64,000 nucleotides of DNA from Streptomyces sp. CB02414 (GCF_001905385.1 NZ_LIPF01000014.1:79684-143683); one strand, 5' to 3'; shown: positions 15,706 through 24,996, counted from the stretch's first letter. Notes: a model not told the origin generated them from the letters alone. A program made the numbers and translations.

Positions 15706-16383
15706 TCAGTGTTGCTGCGTCTTCTGCGGCGTCGCCTCGCTCGGCCGTACGACGACGAAGCCCTCGCCCTGGAGCACCAGCTGCACGGCTTCGCCGGAGC
15801 CGCCGCGCAGCATGGAGCCGATGGACTGCGAGCGGTGCAGCGAGGTCTCCAGCCCCGCGGACCAGCCGACGATCGCGTCCGTGTCGACGTACACGGGGTA
15901 CTGGGGCGAGACCGGGATCACCAGCGGGCTGCCCTCGCAGATCAGGCCCAGCCTGCCCTGCCCGGTGAACACGCTGTTGAACAGCCCGCCGCCGGCGATG
16001 CCGGAGCCCTTGACGGTGGAGATGCGGTACGACAACGACACGTCGAAGCAGAGCACGTTGCGGCCGTTGACGGTGAACTCGTCGCCGGGCTCGACGTCCA
16101 CGACGAAGCAGTTCTGCGCCTCGTGCGCGAACCAGGCCTCGCCCTGGCCGCGGACCGCCATCAGGGGCAGGCCCTCCCCGGTGACCGCGCGCTTGAGCAT
16201 GCCGCCCACGCCCTGGCCCTTGCGCTCGAACTGGAGGTTGCCGCGGTAGGCGACCATCGCGCCCTGCCGCGCCAGCATCTCGCCGTTGACCGTGTAACGG
16301 ATGCACTTGGAGTTCTCGACGGTCATGCCCGGCGCGGTGGCGGGCTGGACCATGTGCTCGCTGGAAAAGAGGTCACCCTTCAT
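15706..16383 (-). CDS. AIM24 family protein
   Basis: This 225-aa protein belongs to the AIM24/TIGR00266 family, double beta-helix proteins of unclear function often found with tellurium-resistance (TerD-type) genes. Recognisable segments are LARQGAMVAYRGNLQFERKG, the SGIAGGGLFNSVFTGQG core and the C-terminal WSAGLETSL. ATG 16383 has AGGA about 9 nt upstream; in-frame upstream sequence belongs to the neighbouring TerD-CAP gene in another frame. It lies 59 nt downstream of that gene on the same strand, matching the known AIM24-TerD association. Confidence 0.85.
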   Translation of the reverse strand: MKGDLFSSEHMVQPATAPGMTVENSKCIRYTVNGEMLARQGAMVAYRGNLQFERKGQGVGGMLKRAVTGEGLPLMAVRGQGEAWFAHEAQNCFVVDVEPGDEFTVNGRNVLCFDVSLSYRISTVKGSGIAGGGLFNSVFTGQGRLGLICEGSPLVIPVSPQYPVYVDTDAIVGWSAGLETSLHRSQSIGSMLRGGSGEAVQLVLQGEGFVVVRPSEATPQKTQQH

Positions 16384-16442
16384 ACGCGCATCCTGGCCCG
16401 GAGTGCTCCGTTCCGCCAAGATCGGGCGGCGGCTCGCTCCGC

Positions 16443-17723
16443 TCAGCCGCCGAAGAGCTGGGTCCAGTAGGTGCCCGCCCGGCCGCCGCCGGCGAGGCCG
16501 ATCCCGATGTGGGTGAAGTCGGCCTTGAGGATGTTGGCCCGGTGACCGGGACTGTTCATCCAGCCCTCCACGACGTCGGCGGGGGAGCGCTGGCCGCAGG
16601 CTATGTTCTCGCCGACCGTGCGCCGGGCGGCGCCCGCGGCGGCGGCCCGGTCCCAGGGCTTGCCGCCGTCCGGATCGGTGTGGGAGTAGAAGTCCCGGGC
16701 CACCATGTCGGCGCTGTGCGCCTGGGCGGCGGCGGTTAGCCGCGGGTCGACGGCCAGCGCCGCCAGACCGGCCCGGACCCGCTCCCGGTTGGTGAGGTCC
16801 ACGACCTCGGCCGTCGTGCGGGCCAGACCGTCCGGGGTGAGCGGCACCGCCCACAGCACCGCCCAGTACGTGTCGCCCGAGGGGCCGCCGGCCGCGTACG
16901 CCCACCCGGTGTGCGTGAAGGCGGCCTCGTGCAGCGTGCGCCGGGCCCGCTCGGCGCGCAGGCAGTACGTGACGAACTCGGCGGGCGTGCGCGGGCCGGA
17001 GACCAGGTGCTCGCCCACGGTGAGGTACGCGTATCCCGCGGAGACGACGCGCTGGTGCACCGAGACGCCGTCCCGGGTCTCGACGCTCAGCGCGCCGGCG
17101 GCGGCCATGGCGGCCGCGTGCGCCCGGGCCGCCGAGACCAGGCGGGCGTCGGCGGAGACGGGCCGGGAACCGTCCGCCGACCGCGCGGAGTTGACCAGCG
17201 CCAGGAATCCGTCGGAGTCGTCGGCCGGTGTCGCTCCGTCCGCCTCGTCGACGACGTCCACCCCGAAGTCCCGGGCGAGACCCGCGAGTCCGTCGGCGTA
17301 TCCCTGCCCCAGGGCGCGCAGCTTCCAGCCCTCCCCGCGCCGGTAGAACTCCACGAGCAGCAGCACGGTCTCCCGCCGGGGGCGGGCGGGCGTGAACCGC
17401 GCCAGCGCGCGCCCCCGCGCGTCGGTGACATGGAGCGTGGGGGAGGGGAGCGCGTCGAGGCCGGTACCGGGGTCGGAGGGGCTCACCGCGACCGTCACGC
17501 GGGTGGCGCCCGGGCGCAGCCGCGCCGGATCGACGGTGAGCGTGCCGTCCCGCAGGAGCGCGCCAGGGACCCGCGGCTGGTTGTAGAAGACGAAGTCGCC
17601 GTCCCCGGCCACCTTGCCGCCGTCGTCCGTGACGAGCGCCGACACGTCGAAGGCGCCGGGCACCCGCACGCTCACGGGGCCGTCCGGCAGGGGGATGTTG
17701 CCCCCGGGCACCAGCTCGGTCAT
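16443..17723 (-). CDS. TerD domain fused to two CAP (SCP/PR1) domains
   Basis: This 426-aa protein has an N-terminal TerD-type calcium-binding domain (about 1-170: LVPGGNIPLPDG, FVFYNQPRVPG, ETVLLLVEFYRRGEGWKLRA) followed by two CAP modules. CAP1 (about 175-300) is degenerate: it keeps VGEHL but lost the canonical GENIA and HRxNIL motifs. CAP2 (about 310-426) is canonical, with YSHTDPDGGKPWDR, VGENIACGQ and WMNSPGHRANILKADFTHIG. CAP domains are usually secreted, yet no signal peptide or membrane helix is present. ATG start at 17723. It is probably linked with the downstream AIM24 gene. Biochemical role unknown. Confidence 0.85.
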   Translation of the reverse strand: MTELVPGGNIPLPDGPVSVRVPGAFDVSALVTDDGGKVAGDGDFVFYNQPRVPGALLRDGTLTVDPARLRPGATRVTVAVSPSDPGTGLDALPSPTLHVTDARGRALARFTPARPRRETVLLLVEFYRRGEGWKLRALGQGYADGLAGLARDFGVDVVDEADGATPADDSDGFLALVNSARSADGSRPVSADARLVSAARAHAAAMAAAGALSVETRDGVSVHQRVVSAGYAYLTVGEHLVSGPRTPAEFVTYCLRAERARRTLHEAAFTHTGWAYAAGGPSGDTYWAVLWAVPLTPDGLARTTAEVVDLTNRERVRAGLAALAVDPRLTAAAQAHSADMVARDFYSHTDPDGGKPWDRAAAAGAARRTVGENIACGQRSPADVVEGWMNSPGHRANILKADFTHIGIGLAGGGRAGTYWTQLFGG

Positions 17724-17826
17724 CCGCCGCCCTCCCTCCCGGTCGGTGCGCCCACGGGTGTCGGCTGCCGGGTCAACGTCCGCCGTGGACCAGGGGTTCC
17801 CGGAGCCAGGGGCCCTCGCGGCCCGG

Positions 17827-20784
17827 TCAGTCCGAACCCGCGGTCTCCGGGGTGATCAGACCCTGCCGGTAGGCGACCGCCACCGCCTCCGTGCGGCTCG
17901 CCGCCTCCAGTTTCGCGAGGATGTTGGAGACGTGGACGCTCGCCGTCTTGGCGGTGATGAACAGCTCCTCGCCGATCCGGCGGTTGCTGCGCCCCAGGGC
18001 GAGCAGCCGCAGCACGTCCCGCTCGCGGGCGGTCAGCGACGCGGCCCGGTCCCCGGTGTCCGCCGGCCGGGCACGGCGCAGCAGGTCGTCCAGCCGCTCG
18101 CGCAGCGGCGTGGCGCCGAGCCGGCCGGCCTCCCGGAGCGCGAGGCCGGCCTCCTCGGCCGCCTCCGCACGGCGGCCGGCCGCCAGCAGTGCCTCGGCCA
18201 GCCGCAGCCGGCACCGGGCCCGTTCGTACACGTCGCCGTGCGCGAAGCCGGCCACCGCCCGCTGCCAGGCCGCCGGGTCGGGCCCGGAGTCGAGCCGGGT
18301 CCACTCCGCCTCCGCGCGGGCCAGCCACGCCTGTCCCTCCAGGCCCTGCGGCCGGTCGTCCTCGCCCCTGCCGGCGGACCGGCGGGCCTGCTCCAGGAGT
18401 TCCGCCGCCGTGTCCGTCCAGCGGCGGACTCCCGCCTCGTCGCCGGTCGCGCGCAGCCCGACGACGGTGTCCGCGACCGCGGACAGTGCGAGCGCGGCGA
18501 GGCGGACGGTGACAGCCGGCGGCGTGCCCGCGTCGTCGGTGAGCGTCGCGACGGTGGACCGCGCCCACCGCACGGCGCCCTCCGCGTCCGCGCGCAGTGC
18601 GGCGGCGTCGGTCAGCACGATGCCCGCGACCAGCGTGACCATCCAGTCGAACGGCCCCTCCAGCAGGGCACGGGCGCGGTCGGCGGCCCCGAGGTCGCCG
18701 CGCGCCAGCGCCACGTACAGGCCGGGCGCGACGGTGTGGGCGCCCGCGGCGGGCGAGGGGCCGGCGTCGTCCTGAGCGGCCTCGCGCAGGCACTCGTCCC
18801 AGTGACCCAGTGTGTACAGCACCAGCAGCCGCAGATACCGCATCTCGCGCGGATAGGGCGAGGACAGCAGCCCCGAACGGCGGGCCCGCTCCAGCCCCTC
18901 GGCCGCCCAGCTCAGGCAGTCCGCCGGGGCGCCGGCCTCGAAGCAGCCGATGGCCAGGTTGAACAACGCGCGCAGCTCCACCGGCGCGTTCCCCGCCCGG
19001 CGCGCCAGCTCCCTCGCCTCCAGCAGCCGTTCCCGGCCGCGCGAGGTGGCCCGGTTGTCGTCCTCGAGACCGATCACCGAGATCAGGAGGTCCGCCCGGG
19101 CGTCCGCGACCCCCAACTCCTCGGCGACGCGCAGGGCCCGGCGGCCCACCCGCAGCGCTGTCTCGGTCTCCCCGACCTGACGGGCCGCCATGACGTGTGT
19201 CGCCGCCGCCCACACCCACGTCGGCGACGGCGGTTCGGCGGGGATCAGGGCGAACGCCTCGCTGCTGTGGGCGAACGCGGCCGACAGGTTGTCGACGCGC
19301 AGGAGGTTCCCGGCGAGCGTGTAGCGGACGCGGGCGGCGAGTTCCAGGTCCGCGTCCTGCCCGAGACCGGCCAGCGCGGACCGGGTGAGGGAGACCGCCC
19401 GGTGCAGGTCCCCGGCGTGCGCGGCGGCCGCCGAGGCACGCAGGGTGAGCGTCACGGCGTCGGGCCCGGCGGGCCGTGCGCTCGCGTCGACCGCCGGCCA
19501 CAGGTCGAGGGCCGTCTCCAGGTGCCGCAGCTCCTCGGCGGGCGCCCCGATGTGCTGGGCGTGGTCCGCGGCCTCCAGGGACGCGGCGAGCGCCTGAGGC
19601 AGGTCGTGGCTCTCCCGGTAGTGGTGCGCGCGCTCGGCGGCGCTGTCGGACCGGCGGTCCGGACCGCCGAGCAGCCGGGCGAACGCGCCGTGCAGCCGGG
19701 CCCGCTCCCCGGGCAGCAGGTCGGCGTAGACGGCCTCACGCGCGAGGGCGTGCCGGAAGGAGTAGGTGTCGCCGTCGCCGGAGACGAGCAACTGCCGCCC
19801 CAGGGCCTCGCGCAGTGCCGACTCCAGTTCCTCCTCGGGCAGCCCGACGGCGTCCCGCAGCAGTGTGTGCCCCACCCTGCGCCCGGCGACGGCGGCGGTG
19901 CGCAGTACCTGCTGGGCGGTCTCCGACAGCTGCTCGAACCGGATGAGCAGGACGTCGGCCAGACCGCTGGGCACGCCCCGGGCGGGCGCGTCCGTGGCCG
20001 CGACCAGCTCCTCGGCGTAGAAGGCGTTGCCCTCGGCGCGTTCGACGATCCGGTGCACGGTCGTCTCCGGCAGCGGTCGCTCGCCGAGCGAACGCACCAG
20101 CCGGGCCACGTCGTCGTCGGGCAGCGGGCGCAGCTCCAGCCGCTCCACGGCCGGCAGCCGCACCAGCTCGGCGAGCAGGGGCCGCAGCGGGTGGCGGCGG
20201 TGCAGGTCGTCCGCCCGGTACGAGGCCAGCAGCGCGAGGCGGTGACCGGGCGCCCCGCCCGTCGGCCGTTGCAGGACTCCCCGGCTGAGCAGGAACCTCA
20301 GCAGGTCCCGGGAGGACTGGTCGGCCCAGTGCAGGTCCTCCAGGACCAGCAGCAGCGGGGCGACGGCGGTCAGCTCGGTGAGCAGCGCGGCGACGCCCTC
20401 GAACAGGCGCAGGCGCGAACGGGTGGTGCCACCGCCGTCCGCCTCGTCGGGGCCGCCGCCGAGCAGCCGGCCGGCCACCGGGTGGGCGGCCAGCACGGCG
20501 GCGAACCGCTCGTCGGCCGCCAGCACGCCGAGGATCTCGGTGAACGGCAGATACGGCAGGCCGACGTCGCCCAGGTCGACGCAGTGCCCGGTGAGCACGG
20601 TCGTCCCGGCCGCGGCGGCCCGGCCGGCGACCTCGTCCAGGGTCCGGGTCTTGCCGACCCCGGCGTCCCCGGCGATCAGCACCGCGCGGGCCTCCCCGGC
20701 GCGGGCGCGCTCCAGCACGCCGGTGAGACGCGCGAGTTCGTCCTCGCGGCCGACGAGCGGGCTGGTGAAAGAGGTCTGCGGCAC
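17827..20784 (-). CDS. LuxR family regulator with AAA ATPase domain (LAL type)
   Basis: This 985-aa protein has the domain order AAA ATPase (Walker A GDAGVGKT, residues 39-46; Walker B LLLVLEDLHWAD, about 144-155), a long TPR-like helical region (about 400-900), and a C-terminal LuxR helix-turn-helix (about 913-980: TARERDVLRLLALGRSNRRI). Large LAL regulators in Streptomyces are typically ATP-dependent activators, sometimes pathway-specific. No biosynthetic cluster adjoins it, so the target is unknown. The GTG start follows AGGATGG. It faces no close divergent partner; the gene at 20831 is on the same strand upstream. Confidence 0.88.
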   Translation of the reverse strand: MPQTSFTSPLVGREDELARLTGVLERARAGEARAVLIAGDAGVGKTRTLDEVAGRAAAAGTTVLTGHCVDLGDVGLPYLPFTEILGVLAADERFAAVLAAHPVAGRLLGGGPDEADGGGTTRSRLRLFEGVAALLTELTAVAPLLLVLEDLHWADQSSRDLLRFLLSRGVLQRPTGGAPGHRLALLASYRADDLHRRHPLRPLLAELVRLPAVERLELRPLPDDDVARLVRSLGERPLPETTVHRIVERAEGNAFYAEELVAATDAPARGVPSGLADVLLIRFEQLSETAQQVLRTAAVAGRRVGHTLLRDAVGLPEEELESALREALGRQLLVSGDGDTYSFRHALAREAVYADLLPGERARLHGAFARLLGGPDRRSDSAAERAHHYRESHDLPQALAASLEAADHAQHIGAPAEELRHLETALDLWPAVDASARPAGPDAVTLTLRASAAAAHAGDLHRAVSLTRSALAGLGQDADLELAARVRYTLAGNLLRVDNLSAAFAHSSEAFALIPAEPPSPTWVWAAATHVMAARQVGETETALRVGRRALRVAEELGVADARADLLISVIGLEDDNRATSRGRERLLEARELARRAGNAPVELRALFNLAIGCFEAGAPADCLSWAAEGLERARRSGLLSSPYPREMRYLRLLVLYTLGHWDECLREAAQDDAGPSPAAGAHTVAPGLYVALARGDLGAADRARALLEGPFDWMVTLVAGIVLTDAAALRADAEGAVRWARSTVATLTDDAGTPPAVTVRLAALALSAVADTVVGLRATGDEAGVRRWTDTAAELLEQARRSAGRGEDDRPQGLEGQAWLARAEAEWTRLDSGPDPAAWQRAVAGFAHGDVYERARCRLRLAEALLAAGRRAEAAEEAGLALREAGRLGATPLRERLDDLLRRARPADTGDRAASLTARERDVLRLLALGRSNRRIGEELFITAKTASVHVSNILAKLEAASRTEAVAVAYRQGLITPETAGSD

Positions 20785-20830
20785 GCGTCCATCCTGGCAC
20801 GCGGGTCCGACAGCGCCCCGGGGTCCTCGC

Positions 20831-21196
20831 TCAGGCAGCGGGGCGGCCGCGGCGGGGGCCCAGCACGCAGAACTCGTTGCCCTCGGGGTCGGCCAGCACC
20901 ACCCACGGCTGCTCGCCCTGCCCGACGTCGGCGCGGCGCGCGCCCATGCGCAGCAGCCGGGCCACCTCGGCCTCCTGGTCGTCGGGCCGGAAGTCGAGGT
21001 GCAGCCGGTTCTTCACCGTCTTGCCCTCCGGCACCGGCACGAAGAGCAGGCCGGGCAGCCGGTCCGGGGCGGGACGGATCTCGTACTCGTCGGGGGCGTC
21101 GTTCACCACGACCCAGCCGAGCGCCTCGGTCCACCAGCGGCCGAGCGCCACGGGATCGGCCGCGTCGACGTTCACCTGCTCCCACTCCAGAGTCAT
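20831..21196 (-). CDS. VOC family protein (small glyoxalase-like)
   Basis: This 121-aa single-domain VOC protein begins MTLEWEQVNVDAADPVALGR, with a middle KNRLHLDFRPDDQEAEVARL segment and a C-terminal VVLADPEGNEFCVLGP, the usual end of the fold. The substrate is unknown. ATG 21194-21196 was chosen although no ribosome-binding site precedes it: TACGCT lies 6 nt upstream, as expected for a leaderless message. It is divergent from the universal stress protein gene. Confidence 0.82.
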   Translation of the reverse strand: MTLEWEQVNVDAADPVALGRWWTEALGWVVVNDAPDEYEIRPAPDRLPGLLFVPVPEGKTVKNRLHLDFRPDDQEAEVARLLRMGARRADVGQGEQPWVVLADPEGNEFCVLGPRRGRPAA

Positions 21197-21259
21197 GAGG
21201 ACAGCGTAGGGAACACTGGCCCCATGGACGACGTGACCGCGACACAGGGAGGGACCCGG

Positions 21260-22129
21260 ATGACGCGCCCGATCACGGCAGGGGTGGACGGTTCGGAGGA
21301 GAGCCTGGCCGCGCTGGACTGGGCGGCCAGGGAGGCGGTCCGGCGCGGGGCGCCGCTGCACGTCGTGCACGCCTGGCGAGTGCAGGCACTGGACGGCGCG
21401 GGGGACCGGGACGCGCAGGAGCGGTGGGTGCGCGACGCGGTCGCCGAGTCCGTCGGGACCGTCACCGAACGGCATCCGGAGCTGACCGTGTCCACCGAGG
21501 TCCGCGAGGCCGACGACGCGGTCGCCGCGCTGCTCGCCGCCGGAGCCGGCGCCGAGACGCTGGTGCTCGGCTCGCGCGGCCACGGGGCGGTCGTCGGGTT
21601 CCTGCTCGGCTCCGTCGGCCGGCAGGTGATCGCCGAGGCCGCCCGGCCGGTGGTCCTCGTACGGTCCGGGGACGGTGCCGCCGCCGAGGCGGCGGGCCGC
21701 GAGGTCGTCGTGGGTCAGCAGGGGGAGCCGGAGGACAGCGCCGACGTGATCGGGTTCGCCTTCGAGGCCGCCGCCGCGCGCGGCGCCACCGTGCGCGCCG
21801 TGCGGGCCTGGACGCTGCCGACGGTGTTCACCTACAGCCCGGGCTCGATGGCGCTCGCCGACGAGGCGGGTGGCCTGGAGCAGTACGAGCGCAAGGCGCT
21901 CGGCGAGGCGCTGGCACCGTGGCGCGAACGCTTCCCCGACGTGCCCGTGATCGAGCACGTGGAGATGGGCAGCGCCGGTCAGGTGCTGCTGTCGGTGGCC
22001 GGCGGCGCCCAGCTGATGGTCGTCGGCCGCCGCGCCCGCCGTACGGCCGTCGGCGCCCGCGTCGGCTCCGTGGCGCACGGCGTGCTGCACCACGCCGAGT
22101 GCCCGGTGGCGGTGGTCCCGCACGCCTGA
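21260..22129 (+). CDS. Universal stress protein, tandem UspA domains
   Basis: This 289-aa protein consists of two UspA domains (about 1-143 and 150-289). The first has PITAGVDGSEESLAALDWA and a clear ATP-binding loop (VLGSRGHGAVVGFLLGSVGR). The second keeps the fold but has a more basic, altered loop (VVGRRARRTAVGARVGSVAH). Tandem Usp proteins in actinobacteria bind ATP and act in dormancy, hypoxia and stress survival. ATG 21260 follows GGGAGGG; an in-frame ATG at 21224-21226 upstream lacks a site. It is convergent with the DUF4032 gene. Confidence 0.88.
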   Translation: MTRPITAGVDGSEESLAALDWAAREAVRRGAPLHVVHAWRVQALDGAGDRDAQERWVRDAVAESVGTVTERHPELTVSTEVREADDAVAALLAAGAGAETLVLGSRGHGAVVGFLLGSVGRQVIAEAARPVVLVRSGDGAAAEAAGREVVVGQQGEPEDSADVIGFAFEAAAARGATVRAVRAWTLPTVFTYSPGSMALADEAGGLEQYERKALGEALAPWRERFPDVPVIEHVEMGSAGQVLLSVAGGAQLMVVGRRARRTAVGARVGSVAHGVLHHAECPVAVVPHA

Positions 22130-22154
22130 GGGCGCCAAAGGCGCGGTACGCCGC

Positions 22155-23387
22155 TCAGTCCGCCGTCGGCTGAAGCGTCTCGCGCGCCCTGGGCAGGATG
22201 TTGGCGATGTAGTCCGCGACGGCGGTGTCCAGCCCGATGTCGTGCTGGGCCCGCTCGGACAGGTACCAGCGGTGCTCCAGCAGCTCGTGGTAGATCTCCG
22301 CCGGGTCCATCGCGCCGCGCAGCTCCACCGGTACGGCGCGCACGGTGGGCCGGAACACCTCGCGCACCCAGCGGTGGGCGAGGACCTCCGGGCGGGCACC
22401 CAGGGGGTCGCCCGGGGCGTAGTCGTCCTGGGTGGCCATCCAGCTCTCCAGGTCGTTCAGCAGCCGCCGGGCCTGGTTCTCCTCGGCGTCCAGGCCGGTC
22501 AGGCGCAGCAGCTGGCGCTGGTGGTGGCCGGCGTCGACGACCTTGGGCACGAACGTGACCGTGTCGCCGTTGGAGGCGTGCTCGATCTGCATCTCGGCCA
22601 CGTCGAAGCCGAGGTCGTTGAGCCGGCGGATCCGGCGTTCGATGTAGTGGTACTTGCCCGCCGGGTAGACGGAGGTGCGCGTCAGCTCCTCCCACAGGCT
22701 CCGGTAGCGGGCGCAGATCTCGGTGCCGAAGTCGATGGGGTCGACGGAGGGGTGCAGTGCTCCCGACGCCTCCAGGTCGAGGAGTTCCCCGCTGATGTTC
22801 ACCCGCGCGAGGTCGAGGTCGTAGTCGCGCTGCCCGTCGCTGAGCCGCTGGTGCAGCTCCCCGGTCTCGGCGTCCACCAGGTACGCGGCGTAGGCCCCCG
22901 CGTCGCGGCGGAAGAGGGTGTTGGACAACGAGCAGTCGCCCCAGGCGAACCCGGCGAGGTGCAGCCGCACGAGGAGTACCGCGAGGGCGTCCATCAGGCG
23001 GTGCATGGTCGCCGGGCGCAGTGTCGTCTCGAACATCGACCGGTAGGGCATCGAGCCGCCCAGGTGCCGGGTGATCAGTACCGGTTCCAGCGGATCGCCC
23101 GAGGCGTCGGTACGGCCCGTGACCACGCCCAGCGCGTCGACCGCGGGAATGGCCAGGCGGTCCAGGTCGCGCAGCAGCTGGTACTCGCGCAGCGCGGGGC
23201 GTTCGGCCAGCTCCTTGACGGCGACGACCTCGTCCCCGGCTCGGGCGTAGCGGACGACGTGCCGGGAGATGCCGCGCGGCAGCGGCACGAGGTACTCCTC
23301 GGGCCACTCCTCCAGCGGCGTCTGCCAGGGCAGTTCGAGCAGGAGCGCGGGGTGCTCCGGGTTGGTGGCGCTGATCTGCAAGGCCAT
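22155..23387 (-). CDS. DUF4032 protein with kinase-like (InaA-type) domain
   Basis: This 410-aa protein has an N-terminal half resembling the lipopolysaccharide-kinase/InaA kinase-like fold: VVAVKELAERPALREYQLLR looks like the lysine and helix C region, and GFAWGDCSLSNTLFRRD like the catalytic loop with Asp and Asn. The C-terminal half (about 235-405) is the actinobacterial DUF4032 extension. The substrate is unknown. It begins 10 nt after the MBL-fold gene on the same strand, suggesting a two-gene operon. Confidence 0.8.
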   Translation of the reverse strand: MALQISATNPEHPALLLELPWQTPLEEWPEEYLVPLPRGISRHVVRYARAGDEVVAVKELAERPALREYQLLRDLDRLAIPAVDALGVVTGRTDASGDPLEPVLITRHLGGSMPYRSMFETTLRPATMHRLMDALAVLLVRLHLAGFAWGDCSLSNTLFRRDAGAYAAYLVDAETGELHQRLSDGQRDYDLDLARVNISGELLDLEASGALHPSVDPIDFGTEICARYRSLWEELTRTSVYPAGKYHYIERRIRRLNDLGFDVAEMQIEHASNGDTVTFVPKVVDAGHHQRQLLRLTGLDAEENQARRLLNDLESWMATQDDYAPGDPLGARPEVLAHRWVREVFRPTVRAVPVELRGAMDPAEIYHELLEHRWYLSERAQHDIGLDTAVADYIANILPRARETLQPTAD

Positions 23388-23396
23388 GCCCCGACT

Positions 23397-24143
23397 CTAG
23401 AACGCCCGTTCCCGGGCCTGGCGCGCGGCTTCCTTCACCAGACCCCGGTGGACCGGGCCGTGCCCGGGGAGCAGGACGTCGGCGTCCAGTTCCGCGATGA
23501 CGTCGAGGGAGGCCAGGGCGCCCGCCCGGTCGTGGTGGAACATGCCGGGCAGCAGCTGGGGTCCGCAGATCCGGGACGTGGCGTGCGCGCTCACCAGCGC
23601 GTCGCCGGAGATCACCACGCCGGCGCCCGGGAGGTGGTAGACGCAGTGCCCGTCCGTGTGCCCGGGCGTGTGCACCGGTACCGGCCGGCCGGGCAGGTCG
23701 AGGGCGCCGTCGGCGGGGAAGGGCTCGGGCGAGGCGACGGGGTGACGTTCGGTGCCGCCGGAGCGCAGGACGTGCACCGTCCAGGGCAGCACCCCCGGCC
23801 GCCAGGCGTTGCGCAGCACGGCGGCGACGGACACCTGCTGGAGGAAGTCCCGGCGGGCGTGCGGCACTTCGGCCGGGTGGAGCAGGACCGGCGTGCCGTG
23901 CGCGGCGCGCAGGTACTCGGCCGAGCCGAGGTGGTCGTTGTGGGCGTGGGTGATCAGCACGGCCGCCACCGCATCGGGTGAACTGCCCACGGCGGCCAGG
24001 GAGTCCAGCAGTGTCCTGCGGTCGCCGGGGTAGCCGGTGTCGACCAGGGTCACCGCGTCGCCGTCCGTGAGGATTACCCAGTTGGTGTGGCCGCCGTGCA
24101 CCAGATGGGTGCCGTCGGCGACCTGCCGTACGTCCGGTCGCAT
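23397..24143 (-). CDS. MBL-fold metallo-hydrolase
   Basis: This 248-aa metallo-beta-lactamase-fold hydrolase has the zinc motif ITHAHNDHLG (HxHxDH), further ligands in HTPGHTDGH and the later ISGDALVS, and a C-terminal LLPGHGPVHRG. This is the glyoxalase II-like arrangement. The natural substrate (thioester, lactone or other) cannot be read. ATG 24143. It is upstream of and probably co-transcribed with the DUF4032 gene. A 105-bp upstream gap contains three imperfect copies of CACGACCCTCGG near 24212-24251. Confidence 0.85.
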   Translation of the reverse strand: MRPDVRQVADGTHLVHGGHTNWVILTDGDAVTLVDTGYPGDRRTLLDSLAAVGSSPDAVAAVLITHAHNDHLGSAEYLRAAHGTPVLLHPAEVPHARRDFLQQVSVAAVLRNAWRPGVLPWTVHVLRSGGTERHPVASPEPFPADGALDLPGRPVPVHTPGHTDGHCVYHLPGAGVVISGDALVSAHATSRICGPQLLPGMFHHDRAGALASLDVIAELDADVLLPGHGPVHRGLVKEAARQARERAF

Positions 24144-24248
24144 GGTTCTCCCGCGTCGAGGTGGCTGCCCGTCGGGCGACAGCCAACCAGACGCGGCGGC
24201 CGGGAAGGGCGCACGACCCTCGGAGTACGACCCCTCGGCCCACGACCC

Positions 24249-24878
24249 TCAGCGCACGCCGTGCGGCCGGAACTGGACGCTGATGCGCGGCCCGGCGGCG
24301 CGGGTGCTCTTGGGCACGCAGTGCTCCCAGGTGCGCTGGCAGGAGCCGCCCATCACGATCAGGTCGCCGTGGCCGAGCGGCCGGCGCACCGTGGCGCCGC
24401 CCCCGCCCGCCGGGCGCAGCAGGAGATCACGGGGCGCGCCGACCGAGAGGATCGCGACCATCGTGTCCTGGCGTGCGCCCCGGCCGATCCGGTCCCCGTG
24501 CCAGGCGACGCTGTCCCGGCCGTCGCGGTAGTGGCACAGTCCGGCCGTGGTGAAGGGCTCGCCCAGTTCTCCGGCGTAGTGCGCCGTCAGCGCCGCGCGC
24601 GCCTCGGTCAGCAGCGGGTGCGGAAGCCGGTCGCCCGCGCCGTAGAAGGCGAGCAGCCGGGGCACGTCCACCACCTGGTCGTACATGGCCCGCCGCTCGG
24701 CACGCCACGGGACCTCGGCGGCCAGGTGCTCGAAGAGTGCGTCGGCGCCGCTCAGCCAGCCCGGGAGGAGGTCGATCCAGGCGCCGGAGCCCAGCTCGGT
24801 GCGGCGCAGACCGTCGAGCGGGCCCAGCCGGACCTCGTCGGTCTGGTCGAAGAGCGAACTCTGGAGGTGCGTGGTCAT
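24249..24878 (-). CDS. AlkB-like Fe(II)/2-oxoglutarate dioxygenase
   Basis: This 209-aa protein is a predicted oxidative demethylase of alkylated nucleic acid. The iron ligands are His and Asp in VAWHGDRIG and a downstream His in TWEHCVPKS; the 2-oxoglutarate-binding arginines are in RISVQFRP. The LCHYRDGRDSVAWH segment matches the YxxGxDxxxxHxD nucleotide-recognition region of AlkB homologues. ATG 24878. It is divergent from the TetR gene and shares a 118-bp region with it, so the repressor could affect both. Confidence 0.87.
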   Translation of the reverse strand: MTTHLQSSLFDQTDEVRLGPLDGLRRTELGSGAWIDLLPGWLSGADALFEHLAAEVPWRAERRAMYDQVVDVPRLLAFYGAGDRLPHPLLTEARAALTAHYAGELGEPFTTAGLCHYRDGRDSVAWHGDRIGRGARQDTMVAILSVGAPRDLLLRPAGGGGATVRRPLGHGDLIVMGGSCQRTWEHCVPKSTRAAGPRISVQFRPHGVR

Positions 24879-24945
24879 GGAGCCAGCGTACTCCGTATTC
24901 GAAAATGCGTTCTACTCCTGCGGGGTCCGGTGTCGCACCCCTTTC

Positions 24946-24967
24946 GATACGACGGTGTATCCGATAC
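24946..24967. promoter_or_regulatory. Candidate TetR operator (three GATAC half-sites)
   Basis: GATAC (24946-24950), GTATC (24957-24961) and GATAC (24963-24967) occur in the alkB/tetR divergent region. The last two form the perfect palindrome GTATC-C-GATAC, 30 nt before the TetR start. Confidence 0.5.
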
Positions 24968-24996
24968 GTTCACGCATCGAACGGAGGGCGAGGGGT

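Noticed and set aside
17614..21198. A 1194-codon plus-strand frame opposite the LuxR regulator
   Set aside because: It is low complexity, with no domain and no start signal. The minus strand has Walker motifs and a LuxR helix-turn-helix.
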